The translations under genes were made by a program, and so were the position numbers. A stretch of DNA of 5,155 nucleotides from positions 1 through 5,155 of the forward strand of contig JAENWI010000121.1 in assembly GCA_016650115.1 (NCBI GenBank), given 5' to 3'. Below, piece after piece: positions 1 to 4,705 of this stretch. Position 1 is the first letter of the stretch; every line of letters starts with the position of its first letter. The notes below the pieces were generated by a model. That model was not told the DNA's origin and did not search any database. It was given only the letters and a program-made list of their open reading frames with translations. The DNA comes from Peptostreptococcaceae bacterium. GTDB lineage: Bacteria > Bacillota > Clostridia > Peptostreptococcales > Anaerovoracaceae.

Positions 1-378
1 TTGTACTTTACTTTTCTGGCAAGGTCCAAATTTCTAACACTAAGAATTTGCTTCTCAATGTAAGAATAAATAGTTCTTACAGAACAAGGAATTTCTTCAT
101 GATTAGAAACTATTTGATAAATGGATTGACTTTTAAGTACTAGAGGTGTAATGGTTTCATCTAATAACTGAAGTTGGTTTTCAGTTATGTTGATACCCTC
201 CCTGGAAGAAACCAGAAGCGATTTGTACCGCCGGTTTGCAGTGATTGACTTGTAATAATACTTGTCTACTCTGCAATTGGATTTTTTTATGCAGGAATTG
301 CAAACAAACGGTGCATGGCTTAATAAAATGCATTTCTGCGAAACAAAAGAAGAGCAGCGCTTGTTGCAGTAATAATTT
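1..378 (-). pseudogene. IS30-family transposase fragment, 5'-truncated and cut by the left window edge
   Basis: Read on the minus strand, a stop-free frame gives about 125 residues with the signature of the middle of an IS30-type DDE transposase. In order these are a cysteine-rich zinc-finger-like part (CNKRC, HAPFVCNSC, SNCRVDKYYY), then ANRRYKSLLVSSREGIN, then TITPLVLKSQSI, the helix EIPCSVRTIYSYIEK, and SVRNLDLARKVKY just before the catalytic rve domain, which lies off the window. The N-terminal helix-turn-helix region of about 80 residues that precedes the cysteine-rich part in this family is missing. The frame contains no ATG at all, and recognisable homology stops near position 370, next to the inverted repeat. 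It is therefore a decayed or truncated insertion sequence copy rather than an active gene. Family assignment is by motif recognition; the exact breakpoint is uncertain by about 10 bases. Confidence 0.82.
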
Positions 379-431
379 AATGAAAAAGTTAATTCTAGTT
401 TACACCTGAAGCTAGAATTAACTTTTTCATT
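379..431. repeat. Perfect 20-bp inverted repeat with 13-nt spacer
   Basis: The left arm 379-398 (AATGAAAAAGTTAATTCTAG) is exactly complementary to the right arm 412-431, around a 13-nt spacer (399-411). The arms are AT-rich and neither side is followed by a clean GC stem plus T-run, so a terminator role is possible but not typical. It abuts the truncated end of the IS30 fragment and lies about 30 bp upstream of the operon promoter. It could be a small palindromic mobile remnant, a pair of fused insertion-sequence ends, or a terminator shielding the operon from read-through. Confidence 0.85.
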
Positions 432-462
432 CTACGTTCACATAATATTTTGATAAATATTG

Positions 463-491
463 TTGACTTGACCAAAATTTAATGATATAGT
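463..491 (+). promoter_or_regulatory. Strong sigma-A promoter of the ABC operon leader
   Basis: TTGACT (463-468) and TATAGT (486-491) are separated by exactly 17 bp, and a very AT-rich stretch resembling an UP element (441-462) lies upstream. Transcription should begin near 498. This places a leader RNA of about 280 nt ahead of the lipoprotein gene, with an early-termination product of about 180 nt. Confidence 0.8.
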
Positions 492-520
492 TACAAAAAC
501 AATTAGGAATGGTGAAAAAA

Positions 521-583
521 ATGAGAACGATATTTTTGATCGACGGGTATTATTACGTATTTAGGCAGCGCTTAGGATTCTGA
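521..583 (+). CDS. Putative 20-residue leader peptide with tandem tyrosine codons
   Basis: ATG at 521 is preceded by GGTGA (511-515), 5 nt upstream, and the frame ends at TGA 581-583. The peptide has 20 residues, with the segment GYYYVF in its middle. Three consecutive Tyr codons (TAT TAT TAC, 548-556) and three Phe codons make six of 20 residues aromatic; there is no Trp. It sits 20-odd nt after the inferred transcription start and ahead of an intrinsic terminator, the usual arrangement for amino-acid attenuators. The proposed role is sensing charged tRNA-Tyr (or aromatic amino acids) by ribosome stalling, not making a stable protein. Tandem Tyr codons arise easily in AT-rich DNA, so context carries most of the weight. 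Confidence 0.55.
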   Translation: MRTIFLIDGYYYVFRQRLGF

Positions 584-642
584 CAATTTTCGTCACGGGT
601 CGAGCGCTATTCTGCGTACACCCGCGATTGGTATAATTATTT

Positions 643-679
643 ACCGGCATTTGGGTGTATACCAACTGTCGGTTTTTTT
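643..679 (+). terminator. Intrinsic terminator in the operon leader
   Basis: ACCGGCA (643-649) pairs with TGTCGGT (667-673), with one G-U pair. The stem is extended inside by TTGG (651-654) with CCAA (662-665), and a run of seven T follows (673-679). It lies 100 nt before the first structural gene, so it must be a conditional (attenuation) terminator. The upstream TTGGTATA (628-635) can capture 658-665 and block it. Confidence 0.8.
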
Positions 680-779
680 ATTGCTTGCATTTTTAGAGCA
701 ATTATATTGTTAAAGAAAGGAATCGTTAACACTATCAAAATAGTAGAAATTATCAAATGTTTAAATGGAGGAAGAAGAA

Positions 780-1775
780 ATGAAAAAAATGGGAAAAATG
801 ATGATGCTGTTTGTTCTGATTGTGGGACTTGTGGCTCTAGGTACTGGTTGCTCCAGCGGGGAAAAAGCTGCTACCGCACCTGAACAGATTAAAATTGGAA
901 TTCTTCAATATGTTGAACACGGCGCATTAGACGCAGCGCGAGAAGGTTTTGTAGCAGCATTGGCTGAAAATGGGTATGTTGACGGAGAAAATATAATCAT
1001 TGATGTGCAGAATGCGCAGGCAGATCAAAGCAACCTTGCAACTATTAGCGATCGATTTGTCAGCAACAATGAAGATTTGATTTTAGCTATTGCGACTCCT
1101 GCAACTCAGGCTATCGCAGGGAAAACAACTGAAATTCCGATTCTTGGAACAGCTGTTACTGATTACGTAGTTGCAAGACTGGTTGATACCAATGAGATGC
1201 CAGGTGGCAATATTAGCGGAACGACAGATATGAATCCAATTATTGAACAAATTGACTTATTAATTAAATTAGTACCAAATGCAAAAACTGTAGGAGTTCT
1301 TTATACTTCAAGTGAGGACAATTCAGTTCTTCAGGCTAAAATTGCAAAAGAGGCAATTGAAAAAGCAGGTCTTAAATATGTAGAAGTTACTGTAACAAAT
1401 TCAAATGATGTACAGCAGGCAGCACAATCACTCGTTGGACAATGTGATGCTATTTATGTTCCTACTGATAATGTAATTGCATCTGCCATGCCGGTAGTTT
1501 ATGGTGTAACCGTTGAATCAAAGACGCCAGTTATATGTGGTGAGTCTGGAATGGTACTTAATGGAGGACTGGCCACACTTGGAATCAACTATCGTGATTT
1601 AGGTTACCAGACTGGATTGATGGCAGTAAAGATATTGAAAGGTGAAGCAGAAATAGCAACCATGCCGATTGAATCCGCAACTAAATTTGACTTTGCTATC
1701 AATGGTAAAGTAGCACAAGAAATAGGTCTTGAAATTCCTGCAGACCTTCAGCAATACGTGATTGAAGCCGAGTAA
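780..1775 (+). CDS. ABC transporter substrate-binding lipoprotein (TrpX-like, COG2984/ABC_sub_bind)
   Basis: Extracellular ligand-binding component of an importer, anchored to the membrane by lipid. I choose the start at 780, giving 331 aa, rather than the in-frame ATG at 765: GGAGG (767-771), an ideal SD 8 nt before 780, overlaps the 765 ATG. The signal peptide has Lys2, Lys3 and Lys6, a hydrophobic core at about 7-22, and lipobox-like LGTGC with Cys24. The mature part shows the family pattern: IKIGILQYVEH near the start, LAENGYVDGENI, LILAIATPATQA, IPILGTAVTDYV, PGGNISGTTD, LVPNAKTVGVLYT, then VICGESGMVLNGGLATLGINY and the terminal Tyr/Leu-rich lobe. Members include tryptophan-binding TrpX of streptococci; most are uncharacterised. 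It is first in the operon, 42 nt before the permease. Its substrate is not shown by the sequence; the Tyr-rich leader hints at an aromatic amino acid. Confidence 0.9.
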   Translation: MKKMGKMMMLFVLIVGLVALGTGCSSGEKAATAPEQIKIGILQYVEHGALDAAREGFVAALAENGYVDGENIIIDVQNAQADQSNLATISDRFVSNNEDLILAIATPATQAIAGKTTEIPILGTAVTDYVVARLVDTNEMPGGNISGTTDMNPIIEQIDLLIKLVPNAKTVGVLYTSSEDNSVLQAKIAKEAIEKAGLKYVEVTVTNSNDVQQAAQSLVGQCDAIYVPTDNVIASAMPVVYGVTVESKTPVICGESGMVLNGGLATLGINYRDLGYQTGLMAVKILKGEAEIATMPIESATKFDFAINGKVAQEIGLEIPADLQQYVIEAE

Positions 1776-1817
1776 AAAACAGACATACTAACATGGTATA
1801 AAGAAGTGAGGGAATAA

Positions 1818-2711
1818 ATGTTACAGATTATATCAGGCGCGGTTTCATTGGGGCTTATTTGGGCAATCATGACAATCGGCGTTTACATCACCTACAGGCT
1901 GCTTGAAATAGCGGATCTGACAGTAGAGGGAAGCCTTGCAATGGGAGCAGCTATTGCTGCAACCTCAATCTATAATGGAATGAATCCATATGAAGCCACG
2001 GGGCTTGCACTTTTAGGTGGAATGGCGGCAGGACTGATAACAGGACTTTTTCATACAAAGCTTAAAATCCCTGCCTTATTATCCGGCATTTTGACGATGA
2101 TAGCACTTTACTCAGTTAACCTGCGTATTATGGGGAAGGCAAATATTTCCCTGCTTCGTATGGATACTGTCTATACGGATTTGGAAAAATTCGGAATTAA
2201 TCATACAAATGCCGTGATGCTGTTTGCACTGATCTGTGTAATGGGACTGGTCGGTATTTTATACTGGTTCTTTGGAACTGAAATAGGGTGTGCCATTAGA
2301 GCGACAGGAGCGAATTCTCAAATGTCACGAGCACAGGGAATCAACACGAATAATATGATTATGCTGGGCTTAATCATAAGTAATGGTCTTGTTGCCCTTT
2401 GCGGAGCGCTGATAGCACAAAGCCAGAGTTTTGCCGACGTTCAAATGGGAGTAGGTTCCATTGTTATTGGTCTGGCTTCAGTTATTATAGGAGAAGTAAT
2501 CTTTAACAGTAAGAATTTCTTTCAGAAACTCATTTCGCTGGCACTGGGTGCCATCACATACCGGCTGATTATTGCTATTGTATTGAAGCTGGGTATGCCT
2601 GCCAATGATCTCAAGATGTTTACTGCACTTACGGTGGCGGTTGCCTTGTCGTTACCAATGTTAAGGGCCTATCTTCGCCCAATAAAAAAATCGATAAAGG
2701 AGGAAGTGTAA
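1818..2711 (+). CDS. ABC transporter permease (TrpY-like, COG4120/BPD_transp_2)
   Basis: Membrane channel subunit of the importer, 297 aa, in the branched-chain/ribose-type permease superfamily. The start is ATG 1818 after a GTGAGGG-type SD. It is strongly hydrophobic, with about eight or nine membrane segments, roughly at residues 4-27, 38-55, 60-79, 85-104, 132-152, 179-200, 209-230, 233-256 and 265-283. The N-terminal segment LEIADLTVEGSLAMGAA and the cytoplasmic loop GCAIRATGANSQMSRAQGIN (residues about 155-175) match the family; the latter resembles the region that contacts the ATPase. A basic C-terminus follows (RPIKKSIKEE). The stop codon is separated from the next ATG by one base, so it is almost certainly co-translated with the ATPase. 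Length is normal for the family and no damage is visible. Confidence 0.9.
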   Translation: MLQIISGAVSLGLIWAIMTIGVYITYRLLEIADLTVEGSLAMGAAIAATSIYNGMNPYEATGLALLGGMAAGLITGLFHTKLKIPALLSGILTMIALYSVNLRIMGKANISLLRMDTVYTDLEKFGINHTNAVMLFALICVMGLVGILYWFFGTEIGCAIRATGANSQMSRAQGINTNNMIMLGLIISNGLVALCGALIAQSQSFADVQMGVGSIVIGLASVIIGEVIFNSKNFFQKLISLALGAITYRLIIAIVLKLGMPANDLKMFTALTVAVALSLPMLRAYLRPIKKSIKEEV

Positions 2712-2712
2712 G

Positions 2713-3507
2713 ATGCTTGTAATCAATGGAATTTATAAGATATTCAACGTGGGAACTATCAATGAAAAAGTGGCGTTGAGCAATCTTAGTCTTACACTTA
2801 AAGAAGGTGATTTCGTGACGCTGATTGGCGGAAATGGAGCAGGTAAATCCACATTACTCAATTGCGTTGCAGGAGTTCATCCGATAGATATGGGAGCTAT
2901 TATAATTGGCGGAACAGATGTAACAAAACTGCCGGAATATAAGCGCGCGGGAGTAATTGGACGAGTATTTCAAGACCCTATGATGGGCACCGCGGCTAAC
3001 ATGGGAATCGAGGAAAATCTGGCGCTCGCCTTCCGACGTGGTCATTTTCGAAGCCTAAAGTGGGGGATTACACATAAAGAGCGAGAGTTATATAAAGTAT
3101 TGCTGGCTCACCTTGGGCTGGGTCTGGAAAGTCGGCTAAGTGACAAGGTTGGGCTTCTGTCTGGAGGACAAAGACAGGCACTGACACTTTTAATGGCAAC
3201 GTTGCAGAAACCGAAACTACTGCTTTTAGATGAACATACTGCGGCACTTGATCCAAAAACTGCAGAAAAAGTATTGCAGCTGAGTGATCAGCTGGTATCG
3301 GAGAACAATTTGACAACGCTCATGGTAACGCATAATATGCGTCATGCTATCGAGTATGGAAACCGGTTAATCATGATGCATGAAGGCCGCATTATTTTGG
3401 ATATTAGCGGTGAAGAAAAACAAAAACTGACGGTGGAAGATTTGCTGAAACGGTTTGGTAAAGTCAGCGGTGAAGAATTTGCAGATGACAGGGCTTTACT
3501 TGCTTAA
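2713..3507 (+). CDS. ABC transporter ATP-binding protein (TrpZ-like, COG1101)
   Basis: Cytoplasmic ATPase that energises the importer, 264 aa, a single nucleotide-binding domain. It has all the expected motifs: Walker A GGNGAGKST (39-47), Q-loop RVFQD with Gln87, signature LSGGQ (149-153), Walker B LLLLDE (169-174) followed by HTAALDP as the D-loop, and switch His207 in MVTHNM. The DEHTAALDP form is typical of COG1101. The start is ATG 2713 with AAAGGAGG (2696-2703) 9 nt upstream, inside the end of the permease gene. The order binding protein, permease, ATPase is that of streptococcal trpXYZ. All key residues are present, so it should be active. The operon ends at the hairpin 54 bp downstream. 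Confidence 0.92.
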   Translation: MLVINGIYKIFNVGTINEKVALSNLSLTLKEGDFVTLIGGNGAGKSTLLNCVAGVHPIDMGAIIIGGTDVTKLPEYKRAGVIGRVFQDPMMGTAANMGIEENLALAFRRGHFRSLKWGITHKERELYKVLLAHLGLGLESRLSDKVGLLSGGQRQALTLLMATLQKPKLLLLDEHTAALDPKTAEKVLQLSDQLVSENNLTTLMVTHNMRHAIEYGNRLIMMHEGRIILDISGEEKQKLTVEDLLKRFGKVSGEEFADDRALLA

Positions 3508-3561
3508 TTAGAATTTTTATAATCAATTTACAAATTACACATATTAGCTTTTGGAACGTAA

Positions 3562-3591
3562 AAAGATGCAGCTCTTTCGGGCTGCATCTTT
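3562..3591. terminator. Bidirectional intrinsic terminator between convergent genes
   Basis: AAAGATGCAGC (3562-3572) and GCTGCATCTTT (3581-3591) form a perfect 11-bp stem with an 8-nt loop. On the plus strand it is followed by TTATT, ending the ABC operon. On the minus strand the flank reads CTTTTTACG, ending the gene at 3630-3917. The position between two converging genes supports use in both directions. Confidence 0.85.
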
Positions 3592-3629
3592 ATTGACAAA
3601 AAACCTCATATTTTAGATTATATCAATTT

Positions 3630-3917
3630 TTAAATCATATCAATATTTCTGCCTGTAGTTTCCATTCCATGTTTCACTCTGTCTTTTTCTTCTGCAGTTT
3701 TCGCATCATTCCAATGGTCCATCGTTCCGACAAGATAGCCGGTTATACGTCTGATTCTTTCAAATGGAACTTGCTCAAACTTATAAGTTAGATTTGCAAA
3801 ATCTCCATCTGCTTCAATTGTTAGAAATTCCACTTTTCTGCCGTATTTTTGTTCTACATAGGCAACGTATGCCTGTTCTTCTTCGGAATCTACATTAGAT
3901 TTAATTTGCATTCCCAT
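3630..3917 (-). CDS. Small NrdD-tail-like protein (anaerobic ribonucleotide reductase C-terminal relative)
   Basis: A complete 95-aa gene with a double AAGGAGGAGAT SD (3921-3931 on the minus strand) ahead of the ATG at 3917. The C-terminal half carries RRITGYLVGTMDHWNDAK plus EEKDRVKH (56-83), which resembles the GY-x-WN-x-K-x-R motif near the glycyl-radical end of anaerobic ribonucleoside-triphosphate reductase. Short stand-alone clostridial proteins of this type are commonly annotated as such a reductase. The N-terminal half is acidic (DSEEEQAYVAYVEQKYGRKVEFL). It has no cysteine, so it lacks the zinc-binding cysteines of true NrdD and also most of the catalytic protein. It cannot be a reductase by itself. 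A regulatory or accessory role is possible, but its function is unknown. It converges on the ABC operon and shares its terminator. Sure that it is a gene, moderately sure of the resemblance. Confidence 0.7.
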   Translation of the reverse strand: MGMQIKSNVDSEEEQAYVAYVEQKYGRKVEFLTIEADGDFANLTYKFEQVPFERIRRITGYLVGTMDHWNDAKTAEEKDRVKHGMETTGRNIDMI

Positions 3918-4039
3918 ACTATCTCCTCCTTATTTGGTTTAGGTTTGAACCCAAGTAATAATACCGTAAATCGTTATCACCCCATTTAATAGGCAAGTAA
4001 CATCCACTAGTAATTATTCTACACCTGAATACCATATGT

Positions 4040-4067
4040 TGTATATAGCTCAGGAAAATAATTTCAA
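4040..4067 (-). promoter_or_regulatory. Possible promoter for the small NrdD-tail-like gene
   Basis: On the minus strand TTGAAA (4067-4062) and TATACA (4045-4040) are 16 bp apart, predicting a start near 4033 and a 5' leader of about 115 nt. Such a match is easy to find in AT-rich DNA. The only other structure seen in 3932-4039 is a weak imperfect hairpin, CCTGA (4024-4028) with TCAGG (4050-4054). Confidence 0.35.
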
Positions 4068-4077
4068 AAAAACATAA

Positions 4078-4251
4078 TTATAAAAGGTCAGCCGGACTCA
4101 TTGCCAGTATCAGAAGATGGACCAGCCCTCCAATTATATAACCACTGCCGATAGACATTTTTTCGGAAATGTAGCCATAGCCAATCTGACCGACGGTACT
4201 TCCACAAGAGCCCGCGAGGGAATCGAATGAAATCTTCTCTTGCTTGAACAG
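4078..4251 (-). pseudogene. C-terminal remnant of an MFS-like transporter
   Basis: A 57-codon open frame on the minus strand runs from an in-frame stop at 4252-4254 to TAA at 4078-4080 and has no start codon. It reads like the end of a membrane transporter: AGSCGSTVGQIGYGYISEK, then a hydrophobic final helix SGYIIGGLVHLLILAM and a short tail. The G-x-x-GST-x-GQ-x-x-x-GY pattern followed by one last helix fits the end of a major facilitator superfamily protein (helices 11-12). The rest of the gene, normally about 350 residues, is absent; the tRNA-Arg gene lies only 52 bp away. This suggests that a deletion or insertion at the tRNA removed the gene. Family assignment is by pattern only. Confidence 0.5.
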
Positions 4252-4271
4252 TCACCTTATGTTATTATTAT
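4244..4271 (+). promoter_or_regulatory. Probable promoter of the tRNA-Arg gene
   Basis: TTGAAC (4244-4249) and TATTAT (4266-4271) are 16 bp apart. They would start transcription near 4278, leaving a 5' leader of about 26 nt before the tRNA. The -35 overlaps the end of the transporter remnant. Confidence 0.45.
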
Positions 4272-4303
4272 GAAAGTGTTCAAAGCTATTCAGACTTTTA
4301 TTT

Positions 4304-4378
4304 GCCCTCATAGTTAAACGGATATAACGGAAGTTTCCTAAACTTTTGTTGGTGGTTCGATTCCGCCTGGGGGTGCCA
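4304..4378 (+). tRNA. tRNA-Arg (anticodon CCT)
   Basis: A complete 75-nt cloverleaf with encoded CCA, reading AGG codons. The acceptor strands GCCCTCA (4304-4310) and TGGGGGT (4368-4374) pair with two G-U wobbles, including the terminal G1-U72; the discriminator is G4375. D arm: GTTA (4313-4316) with TAAC (4325-4328) and loop AACGGATA. Anticodon arm: GAAGT (4330-4334) with ACTTT (4342-4346), loop TTCCTAA, anticodon CCT at 4337-4339, U33 and A37 as expected. The variable loop TGTT has 4 nt. T arm: GGTGG (4351-4355) with CCGCC (4363-4367), loop TTCGATT. All invariant loop positions are present. The terminal wobble and the G-U pair in the anticodon stem make it slightly weak, but it looks functional. 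Confidence 0.93.
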
Positions 4379-4405
4379 ATCAATACAAATTATATAAAAA
4401 AATTA

Positions 4406-4453
4406 AAATGCACGCCAAGGGATAATAGAAAATTTAGACCTAGGTGTGCATTT
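4406..4453 (+). terminator. Long hairpin downstream of tRNA-Arg, possible terminator
   Basis: AAATGCACGCC (4406-4416) pairs with GGTGTGCATTT (4443-4453) with one G-U. The stem continues inward after an A-A mismatch as AGG (4418-4420) with CCT (4439-4441), leaving an 18-nt loop. It begins 27 nt after the tRNA CCA. The 3' flank is CATATTATT rather than a true T-run, so termination is plausible but unproven. Confidence 0.45.
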
Positions 4454-4460
4454 CATATTA

Positions 4461-4565
4461 TTAGATATTATTATTCAGCTTTAATTCAATCACTTTTTGC
4501 CTTTCTAATATTTCATCCAAGGTATTGTGCAGATTTTCCAGGATAATTTCAGCCTTTAAATTTAC
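4461..4565 (-). pseudogene. C-terminal coding remnant, coiled-coil-like, unidentified
   Basis: Minus-strand frame of 34 residues ending at TAA 4461-4463, without a start codon. It has strongly protein-like composition: alternating Leu/Ile and charged residues such as KAEIILENLHNTLDEILERQ, which suggests an amphipathic helix or coiled coil. The sense stretch stops making sense where the IS200/IS605-type left end begins (about 4566), as expected if the element inserted into or beside an older gene. I do not recognise the family. It could also be a chance open frame. Confidence 0.3.
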
Positions 4566-4642
4566 CAAAAATGAGCCGTAAAGCCCCTCGCTTTAGCCAT
4601 GGGGATGTAAGGTGCTAAATAGAAATATTTTTAAAAAATAAC

Positions 4643-4672
4643 TTGCAAGAACATATGTTCCTGTGTTAAGAT
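4643..4672 (+). promoter_or_regulatory. tnpB promoter with LexA/SOS-box-like operator in its spacer
   Basis: TTGCAA (4643-4648) and TAAGAT (4667-4672) are 18 bp apart. Directly after the -35 lies the perfect 12-bp palindrome GAACATATGTTC (4649-4660), which fits the Gram-positive LexA (DinR) box GAAC-N4-GTTC. A repressor bound here would occlude RNA polymerase, as at classical SOS promoters. The start of transcription would be near 4679, about 27 nt before the tnpB start codon. Confidence 0.6.
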
Positions 4673-4705
4673 TTTAATATAAGAACTTTATGAAAGGAGC
4701 TAATA

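Larger units (their letters stand above)
498..679 (+). promoter_or_regulatory. Candidate transcription attenuator leader (Tyr/Phe-rich leader peptide type)
   Basis: Between the promoter and the ABC genes lies a leader with all the parts of a ribosome-mediated attenuator. There is a short ORF with its own SD (521-583), competing helices and an intrinsic terminator (643-679). CGGGT occurs twice (544-548 and 596-600) and both copies can pair with ACCCG (620-624). AGCGCT (567-572) pairs with AGCGCT (603-608), and TGAC (581-584) with GTCA (592-595). TTGGTATA (628-635) is perfectly complementary to TATACCAA (658-665), a helix that cannot coexist with the terminator. The first CGGGT immediately precedes the Tyr codons, so a ribosome stalled there would mask it and leave the second copy free. 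I see no T-box consensus and no recognised riboswitch core. How the 544-624 region switches the 628-665 helix is not resolved here. Confidence 0.6.

Noticed and set aside
498..680. T-box or known riboswitch in the operon leader
   Set aside because: I looked for the T-box GGTGGNACCGCG core and for guanidine, purine and similar cores and saw none; the short Tyr-rich ORF fits better.
765..779. Earlier in-frame ATG for the lipoprotein gene
   Set aside because: This ATG overlaps the GGAGG that serves the ATG at 780, has no good SD of its own, and would put four glutamates in front of the signal peptide.
2854..3316. Two minus-strand open frames (2854-3045, 3068-3316)
   Set aside because: They lie antisense inside a complete ATPase gene with all motifs, have no ribosome binding sites and no protein-like pattern.
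399..4029. TACACCTGAA shared by the spacer of the 379-431 repeat and the region near 4020
   Set aside because: The 10-base match has no extended similarity on either side and is compatible with chance.
4219..4364. TTCGATTCC occurring in the tRNA T-arm (4356-4364) and inverted in the transporter remnant (4219-4227)
   Set aside because: Only 9 bases match, in inverted orientation, with different flanks; this is not an attachment-site direct repeat.
4346..4546. Plus-strand open frame of 66 codons
   Set aside because: It begins inside the tRNA anticodon stem, runs through the downstream hairpin and lacks family resemblance; it is a chance frame.
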